Assembly (NCBI RefSeq): GCF_045762675.1
Contig: NZ_JBJDLK010000002.1
Span: 1-64,000, forward strand
DNA length: 64,000 bases
DNA from: Elizabethkingia meningoseptica_A
Lineage (GTDB): Bacteria > Bacteroidota > Bacteroidia > Flavobacteriales > Weeksellaceae
Direction: 5' to 3'
Both the position numbers and the translations under genes were made by a program. The notes below the pieces were generated by a model. The model saw nothing but the letters and a program-made list of their open reading frames with translations. It ran no database searches and was not told the DNA's origin. Positions 16,265 to 24,958 of the stretch are shown in pieces; positions within the stretch are counted from its first letter, which is position 1; every line of letters begins with the position of its first letter.

Positions 16265-16290
16265 GCTGGCGCGAGCTTCCAGCTCGTGCC
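16265..16290 (-). repeat. REP copy 3, inverted
   Basis: The reverse complement reads GGCACGAGC, five bases, GCTCGCGCCAGC, matching the two forward REPs. With the copy at 16106-16132 it forms an inverted pair about 160 bp apart, a BIME-like arrangement. Confidence 0.88.
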
Positions 16291-16564
16291 TATACCAAAT
16301 AATTAAGTTCTGAAAAAATATACTTCCTAATCTCATTTTTATACCCAGTCATTAACTTCTAAAAATTTATACTTCGTAAAGCGCTATACAATGAGATTAA
16401 AAAAACGTGCGCATAAGCAGAATAAAAAATGCAGAAGAGTTAGTCAGCCCATGACAAAAGTTAGCTATTTCCTGTGCAGGTTTTAGATAAAAACTACCGG
16501 AGAATTTATATAGTATTGTTTTTATATTTCTACACACTTTGTTTTCTTTTCAAGTATAAAACTT

Positions 16565-16600
16565 ATAAAAAAACAGTAGTAAGCTGTTGCATACTACTGT
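16565..16600 (-). terminator. Terminator of the M1 peptidase gene
   Basis: ACAGTAGTA (16573-16581) pairs with TACTACTGT (16592-16600); a run of T follows on the minus strand, 65 bp after the stop codon. Confidence 0.82.
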
Positions 16601-16664
16601 CTAATTATGATAATTTTATTAATTCTGTATCACTTTTTCAGGACTGTTCAATAATAATAAATTT

Positions 16665-18530
16665 TTAAAATAACTTTATATTATCCTGCGGTGTATAATC
16701 CATGAAGATACCACCGTCCAGATTTACAGATCTTACCTGTTTTTTTACCGGAAGTTCTAATACGGTTTTCTTTTGGTCCTTTTCCCATACTGCCGGTGTA
16801 AAATGTTTGCTCTCTGTACTTCCGTCAGCATACGTTACCACAGCATCAAATGGCATGGCAAAACCTCCTACATTATCTACATTTACAGTAAGCTTATTAT
16901 TATGCTGTGAAGCATCCGTAACTTTTAAATCAATATAATTATTACTGTAAAACCAGTTATTCCAGAACCAGTTCAGGTTCTTTCCGGAGCCTGTGTTCAT
17001 AGAATAAAAATAATCCCAAGGCAGAGGATGTTTTCCGTTCCAGTTATCCATATAATGATGTAATGCTTTTTTGAATAATGCATCTCCTAAGTACTCTTTT
17101 AATGCTAAATAGGACAATGAAGCTTTTACGTAGGAATTATTACCATATCCGGCTCCTGAAACCTGTGTACTCATTGTAATAACCGGCTGGTCTTCTTCGG
17201 TTGAAGGATCAGTAATCCATCTCTTTGTTCTGAAGTTTTTATAAAAAGTGTCGGCTGCTTCCTTTCCGTTTTCATCAATACCTATAAGATATTCCAGTGT
17301 TGTCGCCCAGCCTTCATCCATAAAAGCATAACGGGTTTCATTTATTCCCATATAAAACGGGAAATAGGTATGAGCAATCTCGTGGTCAGCCGTTAGTCGG
17401 GCATCCTGGAAATTATCCGGTACTGTACTGTCATTAATCATCATTGGATATTCCATGTCTGCGTAGCCCTGAATGGCAGTCATTACGGGATAAGGATATT
17501 CTACTCCGGGCCAGTTTTTGGAAAACCAGTCGATATTATAACGCATCCAGCCTGTATATTGTTCAAAGTCTTTAGCGCCGGCTTTATAACCTGCCTGTAC
17601 GCTTACTCTTTTGGTTTTTAGCTGCACACTTGAAGCATCCCATACATAATGATTGCTCAGCGCAAAGCAAAAATCAGTAATATGATTCGCTTTATATTTC
17701 CATACATTCCAGTCGTTTTGCTTCGTTACTTTTCCCGATTTCATTTCAGCCTCACTGGCTACATGTATAATCTTGTCGCTTTTCAGTGATTCTTTGAAAC
17801 GTTTCAGGTATTCCGGCTGCAATACTTCTTCAGGATTCAGGAAATCTCCTGTTGACCATACGACATAATTTTTAGGTGCTGAAATAGCAAAAGTATAATC
17901 GTTGAAATCATTGTAGAACTCCTGTCTGTCTGAATGCTGTATAAAATCCCATCCATTGTAATCATCATATACTGATACTCTCGGATAAGAATAGGCTACA
18001 TAAAATGTATTGGGATCTATTTGTCCTTCTCTTCCACTCTGTACTGAAAGTGGGTACTCCCACTCTATTTTGATTTCTGTTTTCGATTTAGAAGCTAATG
18101 GCTTATTCAGTTTAACAGCCTCCACAGTGCTCCAGTTTTCACCGTTTATATTGTACACCTCTCCGTTTACACTGAATGATTTTATTTTCAGCCCTGATGA
18201 TAAAAAGTCTTTCGATACATAACCGGAACGCGAAGCCTGCGGCTTGTGCAGGTTGTTCACAAAACGAATCGCTAAGGCATCCAGCTGATCCGGACTGTTG
18301 TTATCATATAAAATGGTTTCACTGCCGGAAACAATTTTGGTTTCTGCATCTACTTTAATATTTATATCATACACACCTTTATTCTGCCAGTAATTTTTTC
18401 CCGGTGCCCCCGACAAGTCACGCGTACCATTGGCATAAGCTTTCTTTATATTTCTGGGCATATACAATTCCTGAGCAGAAATTTGTCCCAGTATTCCTAG
18501 TAATGCAGCTGTTAAAAAAATCTTCTTCAT
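16665..18530 (-). CDS. Exported M1-family zinc metallopeptidase
   Basis: 621 residues with a signal peptide ending at SAQ (residue 19). The N-terminal beta domain of M1 enzymes is followed by the catalytic domain with H383-E-I-A-H387 and the third zinc ligand Glu406 in MDEGWATT, exactly at the HExxH-x18-E spacing. The usual GAMEN motif is replaced by ADMEYP. It would act as a periplasmic or secreted aminopeptidase in peptide nutrition. The C-terminal 120 residues form a beta-rich domain. Monocistronic with its own terminator. Confidence 0.92.
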   Translation of the reverse strand: MKKIFLTAALLGILGQISAQELYMPRNIKKAYANGTRDLSGAPGKNYWQNKGVYDINIKVDAETKIVSGSETILYDNNSPDQLDALAIRFVNNLHKPQASRSGYVSKDFLSSGLKIKSFSVNGEVYNINGENWSTVEAVKLNKPLASKSKTEIKIEWEYPLSVQSGREGQIDPNTFYVAYSYPRVSVYDDYNGWDFIQHSDRQEFYNDFNDYTFAISAPKNYVVWSTGDFLNPEEVLQPEYLKRFKESLKSDKIIHVASEAEMKSGKVTKQNDWNVWKYKANHITDFCFALSNHYVWDASSVQLKTKRVSVQAGYKAGAKDFEQYTGWMRYNIDWFSKNWPGVEYPYPVMTAIQGYADMEYPMMINDSTVPDNFQDARLTADHEIAHTYFPFYMGINETRYAFMDEGWATTLEYLIGIDENGKEAADTFYKNFRTKRWITDPSTEEDQPVITMSTQVSGAGYGNNSYVKASLSYLALKEYLGDALFKKALHHYMDNWNGKHPLPWDYFYSMNTGSGKNLNWFWNNWFYSNNYIDLKVTDASQHNNKLTVNVDNVGGFAMPFDAVVTYADGSTESKHFTPAVWEKDQKKTVLELPVKKQVRSVNLDGGIFMDYTPQDNIKLF

Positions 18531-18636
18531 TTTTAATATTTACAGATAAGCTTCAAAAATAAGGAAAACGCTTCTATAAATAGCGCTTTATTAAAATGAT
18601 ATCCTTAGCAATAAAGATCAAATCTCTATATTTTCA

Positions 18637-19011
18637 TTATTTCTGATGATTTTTTCTGAAAATTCCGGGAGTTTGTCCGGTCCATTTTTTGAAGAACTTG
18701 GAAAAATTTGATGGATCATAAGTGAGCTGCAAAGCAATCTGTGCAACCGGCAAATTGGTTTCTTTAAGAAAGGCTTTTGCACGTTCTATAATTTTTTCAT
18801 CATAAAAATGACAAGGATGATGTCCTGTTTCCTGTTGTAGTGTATCTGAAAGATGTTGATGAGATATCGCCAGCTCCCGGGCAATCTGGTTAAGTTCCAT
18901 AAACTCCGGCGTATTTCCGCTGACCACCTCATCTATGTGATGATCCAGAAAGGTGAAATAGCTTTCAACAATCTCTTTGCTTCTTGTCTTGTGTTTTTCT
19001 TTATCGGGCAT
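18637..19011 (-). CDS. Short AraC-family transcriptional regulator
   Basis: 124 residues, essentially the AraC DNA-binding domain alone: LNQIARELAISHQHLSDTLQ as the first helix-turn-helix and LPVAQIALQLTYDPSNFSKF with TGQTPGIFRK as the second. No effector domain, only about 35 N-terminal residues, so it may respond through another protein or be constitutive. It lies upstream of and co-directional with the M1 peptidase gene (106 bp gap), but regulation of that gene is only a guess. Confidence 0.85.
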   Translation of the reverse strand: MPDKEKHKTRSKEIVESYFTFLDHHIDEVVSGNTPEFMELNQIARELAISHQHLSDTLQQETGHHPCHFYDEKIIERAKAFLKETNLPVAQIALQLTYDPSNFSKFFKKWTGQTPGIFRKNHQK

Positions 19012-19132
19012 TTACAACATCAGGTTTTGTAGCTCTAAAATACGAAAAAAGTGAAATAAGGATATGGTGAACTTTTCAGATAAAATAAATAGTAACTCAA
19101 TGAAACAGCTGATCCTTTGAAAACAGTATTTT

Positions 19133-19367
19133 AAACCACATAGAATAGATTTTGCAAGTATTAATAAAGGACTACATTAAGGTAAACAGTTGAAGTGTAA
19201 AATTTATTTTGTATGTAAAACTTTTATACTGGTTTGAATCCTATACAGCTATGTGGTTTTAGTGTATCTATATTAATTAAAAAAACTTTTGATATTAACC
19301 ATTAAGGCATTAAGTTAATTAAGCATAATCATACCCTTCCTTAACTTCTTAATCGTAAAAAGTTTTT
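19133..19367. repeat. Decayed intergenic element with two inverted-repeat pairs
   Basis: The gene-free stretch 19012-19409 contains AAACCACATAG (19133-19143) with CTATGTGGTTT (19249-19259), and AAAAACTTTT (19281-19290) with AAAAGTTTTT (19358-19367). The second pair encloses ATTAAG and CTTAAC/CTTAAT motifs that can pair further. No open frame or promoter is convincing. I read it as one or two non-autonomous repeat elements of the kind scattered in flavobacterial genomes. Confidence 0.5.
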
Positions 19368-19409
19368 ATCTGTAGTATGAGAGGAATATAAATTAAAATG
19401 CAATTAAGA

Positions 19410-20135
19410 TTATCCTGCTATTACTATATCTTTTTTGCGCTCAAGCTGATTGATAAGATTGGATTTTATTTCTGTATAAATATAATCCCGGGCCTCAGCG
19501 AAAGAAATACCATAACATCTGGAAACAACTCTTAATTCATCAGGGAATCTGCTTAGAAGAAAATCATAATAACGGTTGAGATCCTGTTCAGAGGGCATTT
19601 CAAAATTGATTCTCAGCTGGAAGCGGCGGATCAATGCTACATCCAGAATATCAATATGATTTGTTGCTGCAATGAGCAATGCTTTCTCCGAGAAATTATC
19701 AACCAGCTGAATCACAGTATTTACCAAACGGCGCATTTCACCAACGTCTTTATCGTCATTTCCCCGCATTTTACCTATATGGTCAAATTCATCTAAAAAT
19801 AAAACGGCGTTTTCCCTGTTGGCTTTATCAAAAATAAGTCTGATATTCTTGGCAGTATCTCCTATCCTTGATGAAATGAAGTTACTAAGTTCCAGAATAT
19901 ATAATGGTTTATTAAGCGAAGTAGCAATTGCTTTAGCCGTTGTTGTCTTTCCGCAGCCTGAATAACCATGTAAAAGGATCTTGTTATTTACAGGCAGTTC
20001 GTATTTTTTTAGTTCATCGATATAACTGAATTCTTTAATGAGTTGGTTCAGTGATCTTCTGTTTTCATCATCCAGAAAAACATCTTCCCAATTAACCTTT
20101 TCTTTTTCGTCGATCAAAAGCCCTGAAACACTCAT
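19410..20135 (-). CDS. Stand-alone AAA+ ATPase
   Basis: 241 residues forming one classical AAA module: Walker A GYSGCGKTTT (about 57-66), Walker B LFLDEFDHI, sensor 1 ATNH and the arginine-finger region IRRF. The fold resembles FtsH/katanin-type AAA proteins but lacks a protease or substrate-recognition domain. Such small AAA proteins sometimes work with a neighbouring protease; none is present here, the flanking genes being an AraC regulator and an outer-membrane protein. Function unknown beyond ATP-driven remodelling. Confidence 0.8.
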   Translation of the reverse strand: MSVSGLLIDEKEKVNWEDVFLDDENRRSLNQLIKEFSYIDELKKYELPVNNKILLHGYSGCGKTTTAKAIATSLNKPLYILELSNFISSRIGDTAKNIRLIFDKANRENAVLFLDEFDHIGKMRGNDDKDVGEMRRLVNTVIQLVDNFSEKALLIAATNHIDILDVALIRRFQLRINFEMPSEQDLNRYYDFLLSRFPDELRVVSRCYGISFAEARDYIYTEIKSNLINQLERKKDIVIAG

Positions 20136-20215
20136 TATTCATCATTTATTTTATGTGATAAAATTACGAAATATTTAAGGATTTATAAACCTGATTTTTA
20201 TCTGTTTAGCGTTCA

Positions 20216-22588
20216 TTACATTCTGTCCTGCTCATCGGCTTTCTTTATTGTTTTGGTTCCTTTTATTTTTTGATTCCCAAAGTTATATTTCAACTGAAGC
20301 ATGATTTTCTGTGTATCTGTATAATCGAAAAAGTAATTATCCTGATTGGCATATTTAGTAGCGATTTTCTGTTTGGAGGTTTTGAAAATATCACTAAAAA
20401 ATAAACTTGCTTCCAATTTTTTGTTGAAGAATTTCCGATTGGTTACCAGATATGCCTCCCATGCTCCGGAAATCCTGAATGTTCCCTGAATAGCGGGTGA
20501 ATAATACTGATGGCCGATTTCCAGTGTCCAGTCCGAAGCTTTGTTTAATGTAAAACTTGTAGAAATACTGGAGTTCAGATTATAAATCTTGTTTTTATAT
20601 AATTGTTTGTCCGGTCCGAAAAAATAGTTTTCATTATAGCTGAAATCTTCTGAAACGCTAAGTGTCCACCATGGCTTCAGCTGGAAGTTTTTATAGATAC
20701 TTGCTCCATAAGCGCTTGCCTTCTGAATATTGGTGTAATGAAATACCAGTGTATTGGTTTCAGGTACCTGGTATGAGATTTCCATGGAAGGGTCGATATC
20801 TTTCCGGTAATACGCTTCGAAATTCCAGTCTTTAACATTATACGTAAAGCTAAGGTTATGTGAAATCGTAGCCCTTAATCCCGGATCTCCCTGGAAATAA
20901 GAGAACAAATTGTAATAAGACCTGGCTGGGTTCAGCCATGAATAAGACGGTCTGCTGATTCTTTTTCCGTAGGACAATCCAAACTGCTGCTTGCTGTCTG
21001 TTGTATACTGTACATACGCCGTAGGGAAAAGTTTCCAGTAGTTATTGGTGTTTTTCTCATAGGGTGTGGAGACTACGCCGTTCAGATCGGTGTTTTCTGT
21101 CCGCAATCCGGCTTTAAATGCCCATTTTTTCAGATTTAAGGCTGCTGATGCATATGCTGCTATATAACCTTCTGTGTAGTTAAAAATATTACTTTTGTCT
21201 GGCCGTGGGATCAATTTGCCATTCTCATCATCGGAAAAATCCAGAGTACTGGTTGTTTTCACCAGACTGTATTTTCCTCCTGCTTCCAACTCCCACTTTT
21301 CTTTTTTCCAGCTATAATCTACTTGTTGGGAGAAGAGCTTAACATCCTGCCAGTTATTGCTGATAAAATTTTGTGTAGATGGTGGCTGACCGGCAAAATT
21401 GAGGTCTGTAAGAACATTTTCATATTTCTTATAATTACTTGTGATATAATATGTTGTTAGTGACAAGGTGCTGTTATCAAACTTTCGCTCTATCTGAAGA
21501 CTTGCGTTATTATTAATATTCCGGCTGTTGTGATCATTTATAGTATTATAATAAGACTCGGCTACATTTTGTGCGTTATATATGGTATTAGGTACAAAAT
21601 AAACACCTGCAGATTTTGGCGCAAAAAATCCACGATAACTCAGTGTGAATGTTGTTTTATCATCCAGTGTATATTCCAAACTGGAATTTACAGAGTTCTG
21701 GCTGTTATTAATATCCTTTCTGTTCATAATACCCCGCCATGTTGTCTGGTCCTCCGGATAATAAATATAATTGGATTCTTCCCGATAATATGTTCCCGCC
21801 CCACGGGAATAGCTGGCCATAGCAGAAATTTTTCCTTTTTTATAATATTGTGCAATTGAACCGACTCCTTTTGAATAAATAGACTGTATATATTTACCGG
21901 AAACATAACCACGGTAGCCTTCCAGCTTATTTTGCTTCAGAACAATATTCAGAACAGCACTTCCCGATGCTTCATATCTGGCCGGCGGATTGGTAATCAC
22001 CTCTACGGATTTTACATCGCTCCCCTGAGTATTCTCCAACAGGTTTTTCAGTTCTTCAGCAGAAAGTGATACTTTCTTATCGTTGATGGTTACCAGAATG
22101 GCAGAGCTTCCTTTAATTTTAAAAGCATCATTGGAAAATACAACTCCCGGTGTTTTTTTCAGAATTTCCCAACCGTTAAGACTTGAAATATTACTGTTTT
22201 CTACGTTAAACTCCAATCGGTCTATTTTTCTTTTAACAACAGGCTTTTGTTTTACCATTGCTACTTCTTCTATTTCTGTCGCAGATTTATGCAAAATAAA
22301 ATCTGAACCGGATGATAAATCATTCAGACTTATCTTTTTTTCCAGTTTATCGTATTCCAGATCATCAATTACAATTTTTACCTGTTCAGTATCCACTCCA
22401 TCAAAAGTAAACACACCTTGTTCATTCGTTGTTAATGATTTTAGCAGCGTATCATTCTGGTCGTATATATAAACTTTCGCCTGCGGAATTCTTTCGTTTT
22501 TTTCGTTTTTTACAATTCCTTCATGCTTTTTCTGCTGTGCCCAAAGCATTACCGGTAAAAAGCAAATTGCTATAATTATTTTTTTCAT
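20216..22588 (-). CDS. TonB-receptor-like outer-membrane beta-barrel protein (OMP_b-brl_3)
   Basis: 790 residues from the ATG before KKIIIAICFLPVML; 12 upstream codons are unlikely to be translated. A signal peptide (to WAQ) precedes a carboxypeptidase-regulatory-like beta-sandwich (about 20-100), a plug-like domain (ILKKTPGVV, INDKKVSLSAEEL, VEVITNPPARYEASG) and a long barrel with aromatic strands. It belongs to the outer-membrane beta-barrel family next to TonB-dependent receptors; a TonB box is not evident. It lies beside a GLPGLI gene and a two-component system, and its upstream region carries three GGTTAATG repeats. The substrate is unknown. Confidence 0.88.
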   Translation of the reverse strand: MKKIIIAICFLPVMLWAQQKKHEGIVKNEKNERIPQAKVYIYDQNDTLLKSLTTNEQGVFTFDGVDTEQVKIVIDDLEYDKLEKKISLNDLSSGSDFILHKSATEIEEVAMVKQKPVVKRKIDRLEFNVENSNISSLNGWEILKKTPGVVFSNDAFKIKGSSAILVTINDKKVSLSAEELKNLLENTQGSDVKSVEVITNPPARYEASGSAVLNIVLKQNKLEGYRGYVSGKYIQSIYSKGVGSIAQYYKKGKISAMASYSRGAGTYYREESNYIYYPEDQTTWRGIMNRKDINNSQNSVNSSLEYTLDDKTTFTLSYRGFFAPKSAGVYFVPNTIYNAQNVAESYYNTINDHNSRNINNNASLQIERKFDNSTLSLTTYYITSNYKKYENVLTDLNFAGQPPSTQNFISNNWQDVKLFSQQVDYSWKKEKWELEAGGKYSLVKTTSTLDFSDDENGKLIPRPDKSNIFNYTEGYIAAYASAALNLKKWAFKAGLRTENTDLNGVVSTPYEKNTNNYWKLFPTAYVQYTTDSKQQFGLSYGKRISRPSYSWLNPARSYYNLFSYFQGDPGLRATISHNLSFTYNVKDWNFEAYYRKDIDPSMEISYQVPETNTLVFHYTNIQKASAYGASIYKNFQLKPWWTLSVSEDFSYNENYFFGPDKQLYKNKIYNLNSSISTSFTLNKASDWTLEIGHQYYSPAIQGTFRISGAWEAYLVTNRKFFNKKLEASLFFSDIFKTSKQKIATKYANQDNYFFDYTDTQKIMLQLKYNFGNQKIKGTKTIKKADEQDRM

Positions 22589-22655
22589 AATCTTTATTAT
22601 CCTCAGAATTTGTCCGGATGACATTGCAAAATTGTGGCAAAACCTCCTTACTATG

Positions 22656-22685
22656 GGTTAATGAAAGGTTAATGATGGGTTAATG
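22656..22685. promoter_or_regulatory. Three tandem GGTTAATG boxes upstream of the beta-barrel gene
   Basis: GGTTAATG at 22656-22663, 22667-22674 and 22678-22685, with an exact 11-bp period, 68-98 bp upstream of the start codon. Direct repeats one helical turn apart are typical of OmpR-family response-regulator sites. On the minus strand the only -7-like octamer between boxes and start is CAATTTTG, one base off consensus, as expected of an activated promoter. The same boxes recur at 23581-23599. Confidence 0.7.
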
Positions 22686-22702
22686 GTGTATTTTCAACAG
22701 AA

Positions 22703-23536
22703 CTAATACTTAATTGCTTTGTCAAGTTCTACAGGATTTGCATAATATTCTCTAATTGATTTTTGCATATCAGGTGTTAACTCATAAAACTCTTCTTTAT
22801 TCTTTATTTTTCGTTTATTAATCTCTACATCCCAATCCGGCTGGAACTCTGCTCTCATTCGGGCATAAGGGTCATTATAAAATTCTTTTTTCAGCTTCAC
22901 CCAAACTGGAAAAGTTATGGTAATAGGTTTCATATTATAATGATTCTCTACAAACTGTTCTGTACTAAATGTAGTCGGGAGATTTTTATTTCGGGAAAAC
23001 GTGTATATGAAATTCTGTTTATCATCTTCAATTTTTAGAATCAACCCCGGCAAACCACGAAACTTATATGGTCCTTCAGAAATGGGAATATCCGGTGTAA
23101 ACCATGCAATCCAGTTTCTTCCGCCAAAATGTGTTGTTGCTTTTTGCATTTTAAAACCATTTTCTGTTTTAATCTGGTCAGATATGTTCCAGCTCATTTC
23201 ATCTTTCGTTTTTATATGATAATAATAAGGCATCATCCATATTTGCAGGTAGTTGTTATTCTGAAAAGAATTTTTGTTTCGAATCAATGTTTGTTCGGCC
23301 TGACTTGTATACTTATTACTCATATTTCCATGCAGTCTATTGAGAGAGTCAGCAGGTAAAAAACCATATTCATAAAATTTAACGTTATCCGGGTTAATAT
23401 CCAGTACAACTTCTTTTGTTTTATATTCATTTTTGGTTGAATCTAATTTGTACCTTAATTCATAAATAAAACGGTTGGTTTGTGCTAAAGCTATGGTAGC
23501 AATAAACACCATAAGACATTGTAATAATCGGTTCAT
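22703..23536 (-). CDS. Exported GLPGLI-family protein
   Basis: 277 residues with a signal peptide (to LAQ). The signature YKFRGLPGLILKI near residue 158 and the preceding FGGRNWIAWFTPDIPISEGP define the GLPGLI family, restricted to Bacteroidota and of unknown function, often next to outer-membrane beta-barrel receptors as here. Its promoter region, shared with the divergent histidine kinase gene, holds two GGTTAATG boxes. It is separate from the beta-barrel gene by the 114 bp that hold the other boxes, so each seems to have its own regulated promoter. Confidence 0.9.
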   Translation of the reverse strand: MNRLLQCLMVFIATIALAQTNRFIYELRYKLDSTKNEYKTKEVVLDINPDNVKFYEYGFLPADSLNRLHGNMSNKYTSQAEQTLIRNKNSFQNNNYLQIWMMPYYYHIKTKDEMSWNISDQIKTENGFKMQKATTHFGGRNWIAWFTPDIPISEGPYKFRGLPGLILKIEDDKQNFIYTFSRNKNLPTTFSTEQFVENHYNMKPITITFPVWVKLKKEFYNDPYARMRAEFQPDWDVEINKRKIKNKEEFYELTPDMQKSIREYYANPVELDKAIKY

Positions 23537-23580
23537 ATCTATTTTTTATTACAAATGTGCGTTATAATATAAAACGATTG

Positions 23581-23599
23581 GGTTAATGAAAGGTTAATG
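23581..23599. promoter_or_regulatory. Two tandem GGTTAATG boxes between GLPGLI and kinase genes
   Basis: GGTTAATG at 23581-23588 and 23592-23599, period 11 bp, with a degenerate third position after them. They lie 45 bp upstream of the GLPGLI start and 49 bp upstream of the kinase start, so a single site could serve both directions. The GLPGLI -7-like element is CACATTTG, again off consensus at the first base. Confidence 0.68.
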
Positions 23600-23634
23600 A
23601 TAAATCAATAAGGCTTTAACAAAGTGTAAAATTT

Positions 23635-23642
23635 TATCTTTG
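23635..23642 (+). promoter_or_regulatory. -7 element of the kinase-regulator operon
   Basis: TATCTTTG five bases before the kinase ATG. No TTG at the -33 position. Transcription would start at or next to the start codon, giving a leaderless or nearly leaderless message. Expression may depend on the upstream GGTTAATG boxes. Confidence 0.55.
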
Positions 23643-23647
23643 TCTCT

Positions 23648-24958
23648 ATGTTAAAATCCAGTAAAAATATTATTATACTCTTTAGTGTATTATTTCTGAC
23701 TCTTGTGGGAATACAAATCTATTTTTTGTATAAAACATACAAAATAAAAGAGAGACAAAATTATGATTTTATCATAAAAACTATTGAAAATTATCAAGAT
23801 AACCTGAAACAAAAATTTGGTCTTCGGGAGGACAGTGTCCAGGAAAATTTTGTTTTATTCAGAGCAGGAAAACTTTCAGAACAGGAATTCAGAAAAAATA
23901 TAGAAAAACTTAATCAGCAATCCATATCAGAATACAGTAAATTAATAGATAGTATATTTACTCCATATCATTTTGATGTGGCTACACGCTATGATATTAA
24001 TAACGCCATATCTGTAAATGATAAGAGATACTTATTTACAAAGCCTATTACTGTATATGAAACATATAGTAAAGTAAACAAGCCAGGGAAAATTGAGGAA
24101 GGCTTATGGGAGACATCATCTTCTACAGTAGATACTGATATAAATAACGGAAAACCTGTCTTAAGTGCTTTTAAAACGAGGACTTCACATTATTATGAAA
24201 TAAAAAATATTCAGTCCATCGTATTTAAAGATTTATGGATATTAGTTTTATGTTGTATTTTACTCCTCGCCTCTGTATTATGGCTGTTTGTACTGACGAT
24301 CCGGAATCTTATTTCACAGCAAAAACAGGTTGAGGTTCTTCATACTGTTGTAGATAATATCGCTCATGAATTCAAAACCCCTGTTGCCACATTGAAAATA
24401 GCAGCAAAGACACTGAAAAAAGACTGGAATCAGGAAAACTTACCATTGATTGAAAGACAGATCAACCGACTGGAAAGTCTGATGCTTCAGCTTCATGACA
24501 GTGAAAATTATGAAAATATACCTACATCCCATGATGACTGGAATCATTATATTGAAGATTTAAAATTTGCCTATCCGCAAACACAATTTTCAATACAGAA
24601 TACAACAGCGGAAATACTACCATTTAGTAAAACGGATATGGAAACGCTGGTGAAAAACATTTGTGAAAACAGTGCCAAATACGGTTCCTCTGTCATTGAC
24701 ATCGAAATTACAGACATGCAGAACAACCTGAAACTGAAAATTTCAGATAATGGTAATGGTATTTCTAAAAAGGAACAACAACATATATTTGAAAAATTTT
24801 ACAGAATACAGTCCAATAATATTCATAATACAAAAGGGCTCGGGCTGGGATTATTTCTGGTAAAGAATATCGTGGAGAAATATAACGGAAAAATAGAATT
24901 ACAGAGCGAAGTGAACAAGGGTACAATTTTTAATATCATTTTACCATATGAGAACTAA
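23648..24958 (+). CDS. Membrane sensor histidine kinase
   Basis: 436 residues. Two transmembrane helices (about 8-28 and 197-219) flank a periplasmic sensor of about 170 residues that I do not recognise. The cytoplasmic part has the phosphorylated His240 in DNIAHEFKTP, the N box (ICENSAKYG), G1 (DNGNGI), F (FEKFYR) and G2 (GLGLGLFLVK). No HAMP domain is evident. It overlaps the response regulator by 11 bp. The family resembles the RprX-type kinases of Bacteroidota. Divergent from the GLPGLI gene and probably autoregulated. Confidence 0.92.
   Translation: MLKSSKNIIILFSVLFLTLVGIQIYFLYKTYKIKERQNYDFIIKTIENYQDNLKQKFGLREDSVQENFVLFRAGKLSEQEFRKNIEKLNQQSISEYSKLIDSIFTPYHFDVATRYDINNAISVNDKRYLFTKPITVYETYSKVNKPGKIEEGLWETSSSTVDTDINNGKPVLSAFKTRTSHYYEIKNIQSIVFKDLWILVLCCILLLASVLWLFVLTIRNLISQQKQVEVLHTVVDNIAHEFKTPVATLKIAAKTLKKDWNQENLPLIERQINRLESLMLQLHDSENYENIPTSHDDWNHYIEDLKFAYPQTQFSIQNTTAEILPFSKTDMETLVKNICENSAKYGSSVIDIEITDMQNNLKLKISDNGNGISKKEQQHIFEKFYRIQSNNIHNTKGLGLGLFLVKNIVEKYNGKIELQSEVNKGTIFNIILPYEN

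Larger units (their letters stand above)
16133..16664. other. Non-coding REP debris downstream of the RAYT gene
   Basis: About 530 bp without a supported gene. It holds a partial REP-like GCGCTCGCTGGC (16217-16228), the inverted REP at 16265-16290, an inverted repeat TAATCTCATT (16328-16337) with AATGAGATTA (16390-16399), two imperfect direct repeats of TATACTTC context near 16320 and 16370, and the terminator of the convergent peptidase gene. An open frame at 16474-16668 is AT-rich, without a leader or family resemblance, and I do not call it a gene. Confidence 0.7.

Noticed and set aside
16474..16668. 64-codon open frame in the REP region
   Set aside because: It runs through the peptidase terminator and AT-rich debris, has no family resemblance and no clear upstream signal.
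19410..20135. AAA ATPase as part of a defence system
   Set aside because: No nuclease, protease or other effector is adjacent; the neighbours are envelope and regulatory genes.
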